64,000 bases of DNA, taken from Amycolatopsis bullii (lineage in GTDB: Bacteria; Actinomycetota; Actinomycetes; Mycobacteriales; Pseudonocardiaceae). The notes beneath the pieces are model-generated. The model searched no databases. It was not told where the DNA came from and saw nothing but the letters and a program-made list of their open reading frames with translations. Below, piece by piece: positions 35,234 through 45,200 of the stretch (positions are counted from its first letter, which is position 1; each line of letters begins with the position of its first letter). The stretch covers positions 248,001 to 312,000 of the forward strand of contig NZ_BNAW01000005.1 of assembly GCF_014654205.1 (NCBI RefSeq), written 5' to 3'. The position numbers were made by a program, and so were the translations under genes.

Positions 35234-38056
35234 CTATGGAGCTGCGTCCGCGTCGTTCAGGGAGTCGATTCGGTGCTGGGCGCGCACGGCGTCTTCATGG
35301 CGTTCTTGAGTCCGGTAGAGCTTCAGGGCTTCTTGCCACGCCGCTCGGGCGTGATGGTGCTGGCCGAGGGCGGCGTGGGGGTAGCCGAGGTTGTCGAGGG
35401 TGTTGGCCACCTCGTATTCGTTCCCGAGTTCTCGGCGGAGCGCCAGAGCCTGCCGGTAATGGCCGATCGCGCTGACGTGATCGCCGTTGTGGTGGTCGAT
35501 GAAGCCGAGGGTGTCCAGCGTACCGGCCCGGCCGTCGTCCAGCACGGGATGACGGGCATGCAAGGCCAGCGCGGCCTGGCAGTACTCGCGGGCCTCGTCG
35601 TAGCGGCCAAGCCGCGCGTTGAACCATCCAACGTTGTTGAGCGCTCGGATTTCCCACATCGCATTGTCCAAGGTGCGGAAGAGGGCCAGTGCGCGAAGGG
35701 CGTGCTCCAGTGCCGCCCGGTCGTCGCCCTCGAGCTCCCGCACCCAATGCAGACCGCGGTGCGCGTGAGCCTGGTTGAGCAGGTCACCATTTTCTTCGGC
35801 CACGGCGAGGGCGCGCTGGAGGTGGCCGGCCGCTTCCTCGTACCGGCGCACTCTGGTGAGGGCACGGCCCAGGAATCGGTGCGTCGTGGTCCGGGCGGCA
35901 GGGTGCGCGACATGGTCGGCGGAGGGCAGGCAGGTCTGCCAGACGACAAGGTCGTCGTGGAGGTGTCCGCGCCAGTGGTGGAAGGTGGTCAACGCCAGTG
36001 CCAGCTGCCACGCCGCCTCGTGCCGGCCTCGGGTCACGGCGAGCTGATGAGCGGCCAGCAGGTTGCGGTGTTCACTGTCGAACCAGGCGAGAGCGGCCGC
36101 GCTGTCGGAGAAGGAAACAGGGGCGCAACCCGGCGTCGGCTCGTCCGGTTCGACGAAGACGGCGTGCGGATCGAGCAGACGGTGAGCACCGTGGGCCGTG
36201 TGGAGGTGGAAATCGACCCACCGGAGGAGAGCGTTCTCCCGGTCTGTCACGGACATCTCGCGGAGAACAGCCTCGCCGGCGTACTGGCGGACGAGGTCGT
36301 GGAGGTGGTACCGCCCCGAGACGTCCTGAGCGATCAACGAGGCTTGGTCCAAAGCACGCAGCAGTGTCCGGGCCTCGCTCGGCTTGCAGCCGACGAGGCT
36401 GGCGGCGGCAGCCAGGCTGATGTCCGGGCCGGCGGCGATGCCGAGCAACGCGAACACGGTCGCGTGGCCGGGGCTGAGGGACCGCCGCGACCAGGACAGC
36501 ACCTCGGGCAGGCTCGCGGTGGGGTCGTCGTCGTCGAGGGCTCCCAGCCCCAGGTCGCTCAGCTCGGCGGCCAGCGCGGCCAGGGGCAGGCGCGGCTGAG
36601 TCTGCGCGTGGCCGGCGATGATGCTCAGCGCCAGCGGAAATCCACCGCACAAGCTGACCAGCCGACCGGCCGCCGCCGGTTCCGTGTCGACACGCGCCCG
36701 CCCGAGGCGATCGGTCAGCACGGCGTGCGCCTCGGCATCCGTGAGCACGTCGAGGTGGAGGTGGCGGGCACCGTGTCCGGTGATCAGACCGGACAGCCGG
36801 TTACGGCTGGTGACGATTACCGTGCACGACCGCCCGCCCGGCAGCAACGGCAGCACTTGGCTGGTGTCGGCGGCGTTGTCCAGGACGATCAGCATCTGCT
36901 TGTCCACGACGAGGCTGCGGAACAACGCGGCCTGGGCGTGCGGGTCGGCCGGGATGGATCGCGGGTCGATGCCGAAGGTGTCGAGGAATCCGCGTACGGC
37001 CACGGCGGGGTTCATCGGCTCCCCGTCGGGACTGAAGCCACGCAGGTCGACGAACAGGTGACCATCCGGGAACCGGTCGGCGTTGCGGTGGGCCCAGTGC
37101 AGCGCCAACCACGTCTTACCGATGCCGCCCGCGCCGGCGATGGCGGAGATGACCACGGTAGTGGCCCGATCCGGCGCTTCGAGCGCGGCGTCCAGCCGGC
37201 TCAGCTCGGCATCGCGGCCGTGGAAGGGGGCCGGTGGGGCGGGGAGCTGGCGTGGCGTAACCGCTGACCGTGGTGCGTCGGCGAGTGAGCTGGTGGAGGG
37301 GTCGGCGGTGAGGATGCGCTGGTGCAGGTCCTGCAAAGCGGGTCCGGGATCGATGCCCAGTTCGGCGCCCAGCCGCTGCCGCGTGTGCTGGTAACGCTCC
37401 AGGGCCTCCGCTTGGCGTCCGGCCCGGTACAGCGCGAGCATCAGCTGCCCGGCCAGGCGTTCGTCCAGCGGTTCCTCGTGCGCACGGGCGGTCAGCCGGG
37501 GCAGCAGTTCGCCGTGCCGACCGCACTCGAGCGCCCAGTCGATCCGGTCGGCCTCGGCGGCGGCGCGCTCCTGGCACAGCTGTTCGCGCGTCGAATGCGC
37601 CCACGGGGTGTCCAGTTCGGCCAGAGGCTCGCCGCGCCACAACGCCAGCGCTTCGTCCGCCAACGCCAGCGCGCGCCCGGGATCGCCGGTGACGCGGGCC
37701 TCGCCGAGCAGGTGGCGAAAACGGTGCAGGTCCACGGCCCCGGAGCGGACGGCCAACCGGTACCCCGTGTCGTGCCAGGTGATCGTGATGCCGGTGTGAT
37801 TCAGCACCCGGCGCAGGTTCGACAAGTACGTCCGCAGCACCGAGCGCGCCCGTGCCGGCGGGCGGGCTCCCCAGACTCTCTCGATCAACCGATCCGGTGG
37901 CATCACGTGATCGGCCTCGGCCAGCAGCGTCACCAGCACCGCCTTCTGCCGGACGTGCCCGACCGGCACCGACGCCCCGTTCATGCGGACTTCCAGATTA
38001 CCCAGCACGCAGGCCGTGACCTCCGGTCGCGGGCCTGGATCGCTTTCCCCCGCCAT
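35234..38056 (-). CDS. SARP-type regulator with NB-ARC ATPase and TPR domains (AfsR-like)
   Basis: A 940-residue regulator. It has an OmpR-like winged-helix DNA-binding domain (about 12-100), a BTAD domain (about 105-250, ending AELGIDPGPALQDLHQ), an NB-ARC ATPase with FHGRDAEL and Walker A GAGGIGKT (about 308-315) plus MLIVLDNA, then TPR repeats to the C-terminus. This is the AfsR layout. The ATG at 38056 is chosen because AGGAAG lies 5 nt upstream; a TTG 14 codons earlier is possible. It is divergent from a small secreted-protein gene, with mirrored repeats between them, so it probably controls itself and that gene. Confidence 0.92.
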   Translation of the reverse strand: MAGESDPGPRPEVTACVLGNLEVRMNGASVPVGHVRQKAVLVTLLAEADHVMPPDRLIERVWGARPPARARSVLRTYLSNLRRVLNHTGITITWHDTGYRLAVRSGAVDLHRFRHLLGEARVTGDPGRALALADEALALWRGEPLAELDTPWAHSTREQLCQERAAAEADRIDWALECGRHGELLPRLTARAHEEPLDERLAGQLMLALYRAGRQAEALERYQHTRQRLGAELGIDPGPALQDLHQRILTADPSTSSLADAPRSAVTPRQLPAPPAPFHGRDAELSRLDAALEAPDRATTVVISAIAGAGGIGKTWLALHWAHRNADRFPDGHLFVDLRGFSPDGEPMNPAVAVRGFLDTFGIDPRSIPADPHAQAALFRSLVVDKQMLIVLDNAADTSQVLPLLPGGRSCTVIVTSRNRLSGLITGHGARHLHLDVLTDAEAHAVLTDRLGRARVDTEPAAAGRLVSLCGGFPLALSIIAGHAQTQPRLPLAALAAELSDLGLGALDDDDPTASLPEVLSWSRRSLSPGHATVFALLGIAAGPDISLAAAASLVGCKPSEARTLLRALDQASLIAQDVSGRYHLHDLVRQYAGEAVLREMSVTDRENALLRWVDFHLHTAHGAHRLLDPHAVFVEPDEPTPGCAPVSFSDSAAALAWFDSEHRNLLAAHQLAVTRGRHEAAWQLALALTTFHHWRGHLHDDLVVWQTCLPSADHVAHPAARTTTHRFLGRALTRVRRYEEAAGHLQRALAVAEENGDLLNQAHAHRGLHWVRELEGDDRAALEHALRALALFRTLDNAMWEIRALNNVGWFNARLGRYDEAREYCQAALALHARHPVLDDGRAGTLDTLGFIDHHNGDHVSAIGHYRQALALRRELGNEYEVANTLDNLGYPHAALGQHHHARAAWQEALKLYRTQERHEDAVRAQHRIDSLNDADAAP

Positions 38057-38064
38057 AGCTTCCT

Positions 38065-38139
38065 GTGTACCCACTGTGACGGGGCGATTCAACGCCAATC
38101 AGGCTGATGCTGAATCCCCGATCGCCACAGTGAGTACAC
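38065..38139. promoter_or_regulatory. Mirror-image divergent promoter with long inverted repeats
   Basis: GTGTACCCACTGTG (38065-38078) is matched in inverse by CACAGTGAGTACAC (38126-38139), 13 of 14 positions. Inside these lies a second inverted pair, GATTCA (38086-38091) and TGAATC (38111-38116), each flanked by a C/G run. The two divergent genes thus carry near-identical promoter elements in mirror image. SARP regulators recognise repeated heptamers near -35, so this is the likely binding region. Confidence 0.6.
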
Positions 38140-38169
38140 GACCTTCAACCGAATCGGAAAGGATCTGCC

Positions 38170-38607
38170 GTGGCAAATCTGTTGCGCACCCTGACGAGCT
38201 TGGCCGTCGCGGTGGGAATCACTGCGGTCGCCGTTCCCGCCACCGCCACCGCCGCCAGCAGCCCCACCGCCTACAACACCTGGACACAGGAGCTGACGAA
38301 CCACCCGAACCCCGGAATGCCCATCTCCTGCGTCGATCGCACCATCGACCTGCGTGAAGGTCATTACAATTGGGGCCTGAAGATGGGCGGGAGCGAACGG
38401 GTCATGCGCACCGACCTGTTCCTCGGGACGGACCGGTACGGCTGGCACGACTGCTTGGTGCCGGGCGACAACGTCTACGGGCACGCGTCGTCGTTGAAGG
38501 CCAGGAACCATCCCGACTGGCCCGAAATCACCATCAGCCGGAGCTGGACGCTCAGCGCAGCCGGCGTCCGCACCTGGGGCTCGTTCCTCGACCCGCTCGA
38601 CTTCTAG
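38170..38607 (+). CDS. Small secreted protein of unknown function
   Basis: A 145-residue protein with a clear Sec signal peptide (basic start, hydrophobic SLAVAVGITAVAV, cleavage near ATATAA). The mature part is about 115 residues, rich in Trp, Tyr and Gly, with two cysteines that could form a disulfide (SCVDR and HDCLVPG). The start is GTG at 38170 with GGAAAGGA upstream. It is divergent from the SARP gene and shares its mirrored promoter. No family recognised; a terminator hairpin follows. Confidence 0.75.
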   Translation: MANLLRTLTSLAVAVGITAVAVPATATAASSPTAYNTWTQELTNHPNPGMPISCVDRTIDLREGHYNWGLKMGGSERVMRTDLFLGTDRYGWHDCLVPGDNVYGHASSLKARNHPDWPEITISRSWTLSAAGVRTWGSFLDPLDF

Positions 38608-38636
38608 CGACGAAGACGGTCCTCGATCTCCGGCAC

Positions 38637-38673
38637 GGCCGGGCAACCGACGCGCACGCGCCGTTGCCCGGCC
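38637..38673. terminator. Hairpin after the secreted-protein gene
   Basis: GGCCGGGCAAC (38637-38647) pairs exactly with GTTGCCCGGCC (38663-38673) around a 15-nt loop, 30 nt after the stop codon. This fits a factor-independent type terminator without a U tract. Confidence 0.65.
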
Positions 38674-38859
38674 TTCGAGGAAACCACCCTGGCTACCGCG
38701 GCGGCAGGGGGTGGCAGCGCCTCGTCGTGGGTCGAGGTCGTTCACGCGCTCGGGGCGAGGCGTGTGGCTGCGGTGGACGGGGGCCGTTCGGGTCGCCTGG
38801 TGGAGGGCCTGACCGTCGACCGCCGCGGCCGCGGTGCCGCTGGGGCAGGCCGGGTGGGT

Positions 38860-39346
38860 CAACCGTTCTTCCCACGCGGTGAGGCGAAGCCGCTCGAGCT
38901 CCTCCCGTTCCCGCTCCAGGTACGGGCCGCGTGCTCCCATGAGGGCAGCCCCGTCCAGCACTCCAGCGCCTCGCGCGATTTCTGGGCGGCCGTTCCCGGG
39001 TCGCCTCGCTTCTCGGCGGCGCGGGCCCCGGCCATCGCGAGCCTGAACCGGCCGAAGTCCACCGATCCCGGTGCACCCGCAACCGGTACCCGCCGGCGAC
39101 CGACTCGATCGACGAGTCGGTTCCCAGGACCCGGCGCAGCCGGTAGACGTAGGTCCGGACCGTCCCACGCGCTCCCGGAGGGGCCTCCCCTTCCCAGAGC
39201 GCCTCCACGATCTGTTCGAGGGAAGTGGCGCGGTCGACGCGCAGGAGCAGCAGCGCCAGAACCGAGCGCTGCTGCGGCGACCCCAGGTCGACGTCATCCC
39301 CCGCGCGCGATGCGGTGATCGCGCCCAGCACTGTGAACTCGAGCAC
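38860..39346 (-). pseudogene. Broken SARP/BTAD regulator
   Basis: A minus-strand gene starting at GTG 39346 (GGAGG upstream) encodes a SARP DNA-binding domain (VLEFTVLGAITASRAGDDVD, SPQQRSVLALLLLRVDRA, GTVRTYVYRLRRVLG). It then shifts frame twice: into VDFGRFRLAMAGARAAEKRG and then into ALMGARGPYLEREREELERL. Each shift is explained by loss of one base in a C or G run. The BTAD domain stops at EERLTHP and the rest is missing. It is a decayed relative of the large SARP gene nearby. Confidence 0.75.
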
Positions 39347-39398
39347 CGCCTCCGCCTGGTGATTCGTGTGTCGCGTCGGCGACCGCTCACCGGGCAGT

Positions 39399-39655
39399 CT
39401 AGGCGCCGCCGTTGACGTGGACGACCTGGCCGGTGGTGTGAGCGGCTTCCTCGCCGGAGAAGAAAAATGGTGCCGGCAATTCCGGCGGACGTTCCGGCTC
39501 GCCCGTCGAAGACAACGGAACCGGGCCGCGAGATCACCGCCATCGACGGCCGGCCACCGCTGGTCGGTGTTCCTGCCCGCGTCGTTCACGAGCACGTCGA
39601 CGACGGCGGGGATGTGGCCGAGCGCCACACGGACCGACTCCGGAATGGGCGGCAT
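39399..39655 (-). pseudogene. Internally deleted SDR gene remnant
   Basis: The minus strand holds an N-terminal to middle piece with the SDR motif VDVLVNDAG and, after a frame change and a large deletion, the typical SDR ending SGEEAAHTTGQVVHVNGGA followed by a stop at 39399. The cofactor motif and YxxxK active site are absent. It lies just upstream of the broken SARP gene, so a regulator-enzyme pair may have decayed together. Confidence 0.7.
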
Positions 39656-39971
39656 CGAAAGCCGCGTAACGCGCGTCGAGTTTCGCGGCGGTTGCCGCAA
39701 CTCACCGAACTCTGGCGTGCCGCGCACTTCCCGCCATCTACGGCGTAGTCGCACTCACCCAGCCGGTGACGGACCGACCGGCCCCAGTCAGCGGCTGCTC
39801 CACGTACGTGTCCGCAGGCGTGGGTTCACGATTGTCAGCGAGCGAGCCAGGGGGCCGACAGCTTCTCCAGGTCGGCGTCCGACAGCGCCCGCGGACCGCC
39901 GTGGAACTCGTGGCACGCGCAGCATCCCAGGCGCCGTGTACTCCACCTCGAACGCCCGCATCAGCACGTAC

Positions 39972-40118
39972 ATGAACGTCACCGAGCTGGATCGGGTGCA
40001 TGAACGGATCGCGGGCCGGCTTGCGCGATCGGAGCCGCGGGCCCGGGCGCGGGAGTATGTGTCCGGGCCGGGCGCGCGGCGGCAGCGGAAGAACAGCCGA
40101 ACGCTGGCCGAGCAGGCT
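39972..40118 (+). mobile_element. N-terminal fragment of an IS701-family transposase
   Basis: A plus-strand frame from ATG 39972 reads as the start of an IS701-type transposase: ELDRVHERIAGRLARSEPRA, REYVSG and RQRKNSRTLAEQA, matching the usual VEPR-YV-G-ERKN-W-LAEQAG series. It breaks off at AEQA. No terminal repeats or rest of the element are seen. It abuts the 3' end of the broken nitroreductase gene. Confidence 0.65.
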
Positions 40119-40476
40119 TTGCCGATGCTTCTCTCGAATCTCGAACCGAAGAAGCTCCGTTACATCGCGTTCGGCCGGGTCGGTGACCGGTGTGGCCCGT
40201 GCCGGCACATCTGCGCGGATCCCGTTCTTGAGGTGGAAGGTGAAGTCGGGATGGGCGAGAAGGTTCGCGTACCAGCCGGTCGCGGCCCCGCCGGCGCCGC
40301 TGCACAGGTAGGTGGTGCCCGCAGCTCGGTAGAAGAAGATCTCGATGCGGCGTGGCCGGCCGGTGCGGCGTCCCAGCGTCGTGATGTCGATGATGCGGTC
40401 TCCGGTGCCCGCGGCGGGGGGTGATCTCGATGGCTTGCCGGATGCGGTCGGGCAGGTGGGACAACGACGTGTTCAT
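40119..40476 (-). pseudogene. Deazaflavin-dependent nitroreductase-family gene, frameshifted and truncated
   Basis: The ATG at 40476 overlaps the SDR stop (ATGA). After about 20 codons (MNTSLSHLPDRIRQAIEITP) a C6 run carries one extra base; the next frame continues as a DUF385-type protein: GDRIIDITTLGRRTGRPRRI, TGWYANLLAHPDFTFHLKNG and PVTDPAERDVTELL. These match the F420-dependent nitroreductase family. The C-terminus is lost where the IS701 fragment begins. Intact, it would have been an F420H2-using partner of the SDR. Confidence 0.75.
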
Positions 40477-41252
40477 GCGGTCTCGGCCTGAAGGGCGGGG
40501 CCGAGGAGGAGCCCACCGTCGATGACGTACTCCGAACCCGTGATGAACGAGGCGTCCGTTGAGCTGAGGAACAACAGAAGCCGGGTGACGTCGGCCGGCT
40601 CCCCGAGCCGGGGGATGGCGAACGGCTCGGGTGAGTAGTAGTCGGCGATGGCTGCGGACGCGCCGGCTGCCGGTTCGTGGATGAACGGGGTCGAGATCAC
40701 GCCGGGGTGGATGGTGTTCACCCGGATGCGGTCGCGGCCGAGTTCGACCGCGGCCGTCCGGGTGAGGCCTCGCACGGCCCACTTGCTGGCGACGTAGGGC
40801 GCGTAGTGCGCCGTGCCGCCCAGCCCCATGATCGAGGCGATGTTGACGACGACTCCCCCTCCGGCGCGGCGCAGAGCCGGGGCGGCGACCTTGATGCCGA
40901 GGAAGGCCCCCGTGAGGTTGACGTCGAGGATGCGCGACCACGTCGCCTGGTCCGTCTCTTCGATCGTTGCCGGCGGATTCTGCACGCCCGCGTTGTTGAC
41001 CAGCACGTTCAAGGAACCGAAGGCGGTCTCGGCGGCCAGCACCGCGGCGGACCATGAGTTCTCGTCGGTCACGTCGAGGCGGGTGAAGCGAGCACGGGTC
41101 CCCAGCTCGTCGGCGAGAGCGGCGCCGCGCCGCGCGTCGATGCCACCGATCACCACGTTCGCTCCCTCCGCGTGAAAAGCGCGCACGTGGCTTGAGCCCT
41201 GGCCGCCGGTTCCCCCGGTCACGAGCACGGTCTGGTTGTCGAAGCGGGGCAT
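40473..41252 (-). CDS. Classical SDR oxidoreductase
   Basis: A 259-residue classical SDR with TGGTGGQGSSHVRAF as the cofactor loop, NNAG, NIASIMG with the catalytic Ser, and YVASK. The ending YVIDGG is typical of cyclohexanol/3-alpha-hydroxysteroid dehydrogenase-like members. The ATG at 41252 follows GAAGGA; a farther upstream frame overlaps the TetR operators. It is divergent from a TetR gene that probably represses it. Downstream it was coupled to the now broken nitroreductase gene. Confidence 0.9.
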   Translation of the reverse strand: MPRFDNQTVLVTGGTGGQGSSHVRAFHAEGANVVIGGIDARRGAALADELGTRARFTRLDVTDENSWSAAVLAAETAFGSLNVLVNNAGVQNPPATIEETDQATWSRILDVNLTGAFLGIKVAAPALRRAGGGVVVNIASIMGLGGTAHYAPYVASKWAVRGLTRTAAVELGRDRIRVNTIHPGVISTPFIHEPAAGASAAIADYYSPEPFAIPRLGEPADVTRLLLFLSSTDASFITGSEYVIDGGLLLGPALQAETA

Positions 41253-41276
41253 GGGATGGTCCTTCGGGATGCGCCA

Positions 41277-41348
41277 GTGGTGAGCCGGTCGACTCACCAC
41301 GTCTCCGACACTAGGTCGGCGGCAGTGGCGAGTCAAGCCACTCACCTC
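41277..41348. promoter_or_regulatory. Two TetR-type operator copies in a divergent promoter
   Basis: GTGGTGAG-N8-CTCACCAC (41277-41300) is a perfect 8-bp-arm palindrome. A second copy, GTGGCGAG-N8-CTCACCTC (41325-41348), keeps the spacing and most bases, 48 nt further on. They lie between the SDR and TetR starts and would let one repressor control both genes. Confidence 0.7.
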
Positions 41349-41361
41349 GTATGCTGGACCC

Positions 41362-42006
41362 ATGAGCCAGGCCGTGCCGACGTACCACCAGCGCGTCGCC
41401 CAGGAGAAGCGCGCGCTGATCGTGGCGGCCGCGACCGCCCTCTTCCTCGAGCTGGGCTACGACCGGACGTCGCTGGCGCGGATCGCCGAGCGCTCCGGCG
41501 TTTCACGGGCCACCTTGTTCAAGCAGTTCCCGACCAAAGCCGCCCTGTTCGACGCCATCGTGACGGAGGCATGGTCGACCGCCGAGGAGGAGGAACCTCC
41601 GCAGGCGGGCAACTTCGTCGACGGACTCGGCATCCTCGGCCGCCGGTACGCCGACCTGCTGGGCCGGCCCCGGATGACCGACCTGTTCAGGATCGTCATC
41701 GCCGAGCTGCCGCGGTTCCCCGAGCTGGCCCACGCGCAGTTCTCGCAGGGCAAGATGCCCTACTTCGAGTCGGTGCGCGGCTACCTGCTGGCCGAGCACG
41801 AGGCGGGAACGGTGCGGATCGCGGACGTGGATCTCGCGGCCACCCAGTTCCTGGGCATGATCTCCAACTACGTCTTCTGGCCGGCGCTCCTGGTACCGGG
41901 CTGGGAGGTCAGCGCCGAACGCGTCGCTCAGGTAGTCGACGAGGCCGTCCGCACCATCGCCGCCCGGTACGCCGCGACCGGACCAGGGACGTCTCCCGAC
42001 AACTGA
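41362..42006 (+). CDS. TetR-family transcriptional regulator
   Basis: A 214-residue TetR regulator: helix-turn-helix region LIVAAATALFLELGYDRTSL, IAERSGVSRATLFKQFPTKA, followed by a helical ligand domain containing DLFRIVIAELPRFPELAHAQ, typical of the AcrR C-terminal type. The ATG is at 41362. It is divergent from the SDR gene, with two matching palindromes between them, so it is very likely the repressor of that gene and of itself. Ligand unknown. Confidence 0.92.
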   Translation: MSQAVPTYHQRVAQEKRALIVAAATALFLELGYDRTSLARIAERSGVSRATLFKQFPTKAALFDAIVTEAWSTAEEEEPPQAGNFVDGLGILGRRYADLLGRPRMTDLFRIVIAELPRFPELAHAQFSQGKMPYFESVRGYLLAEHEAGTVRIADVDLAATQFLGMISNYVFWPALLVPGWEVSAERVAQVVDEAVRTIAARYAATGPGTSPDN

Positions 42007-42009
42007 ACA

Positions 42010-42094
42010 CAACCAACGCCGTCAGCACGGCCAAGCAGACCTCCTGCGCGACGTCATCGGCCGAGACATGGTTGCCGGTGGGCGGGTTCGTCAC
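42010..42094 (-). pseudogene. ECF sigma-factor fragment
   Basis: About 28 codons on the minus strand include SADDVAQEVCLAVLTAL, the region 2 motif of extracytoplasmic-function sigma factors. The rest of the gene is absent. It fills part of the 240-nt gap before the STAND-TPR gene; the remainder of that gap holds a short GCAT-GCT-ATGC repeat (42225-42235) but no other gene. Confidence 0.5.
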
Positions 42095-42248
42095 CGTGCG
42101 GTTCGAGGGTGACCCCGGATCGGCGGGCGACCCCGAGCCATGGTCGCCACGTCTCCGAACATCGTAAACGTTCCCTCATCCCTCACCTGAATCTGTAGGT
42201 GGCCCGGCCTGGCCATGTTGCACAGCATGCTATGCCGAACCGGCTACC

Positions 42249-45200
42249 GTGGTAGCTCTCGTGCCAGCCGAAGAGTGGACGGAGCACCGCGTGGCAGGTC
42301 GACGCAAAGCCTGGAGACGCGTGGCCTGGATCAGCCTTGAGGTCGTTGTCGCTGTTGGTTTCGCCGGATTGCTGACGAACGTGGCCAGCAATCAGCTACC
42401 CGGCTGGCTGTCGAATCCATGGGTGGTGTTCCCTGGCCTGGCGGTGGTGCTGGCCGGCGTGATTGCGCTAACCGCGCGCCGGCACGACGCGAGCGGCCCC
42501 GGCCGTCCCGCAATCGAGCCGGCAGCGCGCCCATCGCTCGACCCACCTCGTCGGCCCCTGCCTGCGCGTCCGCCGGAGGTCTGGTTGTTGCAGCCACGAT
42601 ACAGCGTGGTGCCGTACCTGGGACGGAAAGACCTGCTGGATGACCTGCAAGCGTGGTGCACCGAAGGCCGGCCGTTCAGCATCGGCCTCATCACGGGCGA
42701 AGGCGGATCAGGCAAGAGCCGGCTCGCCGCCGAGTTGTGCGGCCGAATGCAGACGCACGCCTGGGACGCCGGCTTCATATCGAGCATCGAGGCGCTCACC
42801 GAATTCGACCCGAAGTCCCCCACCTTGCTGGTGGTCGACTATCCGGAGAACTGGCTCACGGTACTCGGCGCCACGCTGGAACGGCTGGCCAACCGAGTAG
42901 CCGCGCCACCGGTGCGAGTACTACTCCTGGCCCGCAAGGCGGCGGCTCGTTCCCCTTGGTGGGCCGACCTCGACCGAACCAGTCACCGGACCGCGTCGCT
43001 CTACACCGGCCTGCGCCGCGATCTGGCCGAGTATCCCCTCTCGCTCTCCGAACGCCAGCACCATGCTCAGGTAGCCGTACAGGCATTTGGCCGGTTCCTC
43101 GGGGTCGAGGCGGCCGCAGTTCCGGATGTGGCAAACGAGGAATTCGCCAACCCGCTGCTGGTGCACATCGCCGCGTTGCTGGCCGTGCAAGGCCATCACG
43201 CCGAGCCGAACTCTCCGTCTTCGGTACGCGAGGATGTACTGGCGCACTTGCTGGACCGGGAACAGAGCCGCTGGGCGCGCCTGCAGGTCACGCACCAGCT
43301 CGCCGATCTGCACGAAACCCATGCGTTACGCGCTGTCCTGGCCGCCGTGCTGTGCGCGCCGAAGGCCGGCGAAGCGGCCGCATTGCTTGCAGCGCTTCCG
43401 GAGTTCGCCGGGGCAGCACAGAACGAACGACGTGGGCGAATCGCCTACTGGCTGGCCGATCTGTACCCCGGCGAGCTCCTCCTGGAGTCGTTCGGCCCGG
43501 ACCTGCTGATCGAGGAACTTCTCGACTCGGCCGCCCGCGGCTCCGCTGACCTGCAGGAGGTAGTGGCCGCGGTACACCTCGGCACGACGAGCTCACGTCA
43601 CCGTGGCCGGATGCTGACCACCCTGCGGTTGGCTGCCGACCGCCCGGCGGTGTACTCCGTCCTGCACCGGTACCTCGCTGAGAGCCTGGCGGCGCTCGTG
43701 ACGCAAGCGCTCGACGATGCGGACGGCGCCTTGGCGAATGTTCTCGACAACGTGCTGACCTACTGCGGTGAACGCGGAGATCCTGAGCTCAAACTCGCCC
43801 TCGAGTGCGGCCAGCTGCAGATTGATGCGCCCGCTGTGCACGAACGTGGCGCCCAGTTGCTGTGCACCACCATGCAGCTGGCAATACCCCTGTTCCGGGG
43901 CATGGCGAAGATCGATCCGGTGGAAGGTCTCGAAGTTTTCCACGTCGGCCTGTCTCAGCTGATCCATCGTTACGGACAGGCCGGCCGACGTGAGGAAGCG
44001 CTGGCCGCAAGCGTCGAGTGCGTGGAGGTGAGCCGGCAGCTGGTGAACCACAACCGAGACCGGTATCTCGCCGATCTGTCATTCGACCTGGGCAATCTCG
44101 CCGCTGCCCACGCCGAACTGGGACAGCACGGTGAGGCCCTCTCTGCCGCCGGGGAAGGTGTTGCGCTGCAGCGACAACTGGCCCGTGAGGGCAAGGGTGA
44201 CGAGTCCAAGCTCGCCATGGCGTTGTACCGGTTGAGTGGTACCCAGGCCGAGATGCAAAGGTTCGACGAAGCACTGGCAGCCAACTCGGAAGCGGTTTCG
44301 AGCTTACGCGTCCTCGCCGGGCAAAACCGGTCCTACTACCTGCCGGTCCTGGCCAAGGCGCTGAGCATCCGCGGCGCTATCCTGACCGGCCAGCACCGGC
44401 TCGACGAAGCATTGGTTGCGGTTACGGAGGCGATCGCGCTATGCGAAGACCTGGTCGGCGAACAGCCGGAAGATCACCTGTCCTCACTGCAGTACGACCT
44501 GGGAGTCGCCTCGCGCGTAAACGCGGAGCTCGGCCGTTACGACGAAGCGTTGGCAGTTGCCGAACGCGCGGTCGCGGTGAGCCGCCGGCTGACCGCGGCC
44601 AACCCACGGCGCCACCGAATCGTGTTGATCAAGAATCTTGGCGGCTTGGCCAGGGCACATCTCGGGCTCGCCCGGCCGGATGATGCCGTCGCGGCCGTCG
44701 AGGACGCTGTCACGCTGGGCCATCAAGGCACGGAAGGGGATCTCCTCGCGGCTCTCGGCCAGCTCGTCAACGTGCTCGTCGAGCTGGACCGGCATCTCGA
44801 CGCACTGCCGTTCTGCGAGACAATGGCGTCGTTGCTGCGGCGGCTCTCCGAATCACAACCGCGGTTCCTCGGCACCTTCGTGTCGACGCTCATCGACCTC
44901 AGTCAGATCCTCGGCAGTCTCGATCGGCCGGATGAAGCCCTGACGATGGCGCAAGAAGCCGTGGAAACCGGACGAGGACTCGATGCCTCGGAAGGTTCGA
45001 AGCTGGCGCGCGCGCTTATCGAGCTCGGCGATCGATACTCGCGGCTGCGGCGCCTGCCGGAAGCGCTGACCTGTTTCGCGGAAGGTGCGAAGTTACTACG
45101 AGCAGCTGATCAGACTGCATTGCTTGCGCTGGCGCTGGCCAAGCTGGCGGATCACCATGCCCGGCTGGGCCATCAAGATGAAGCGCTTGCGGCAGGAATC

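Noticed and set aside
35225..37267. A 680-codon plus-strand open frame over the SARP gene
   Set aside because: The opposite strand encodes a canonical SARP-NB-ARC-TPR protein; the plus frame has no recognisable domain.
35234..38607. SARP gene as part of a secondary-metabolite gene cluster
   Set aside because: No polyketide synthase, peptide synthetase, terpene or RiPP core genes are visible within 10 kb on either side.
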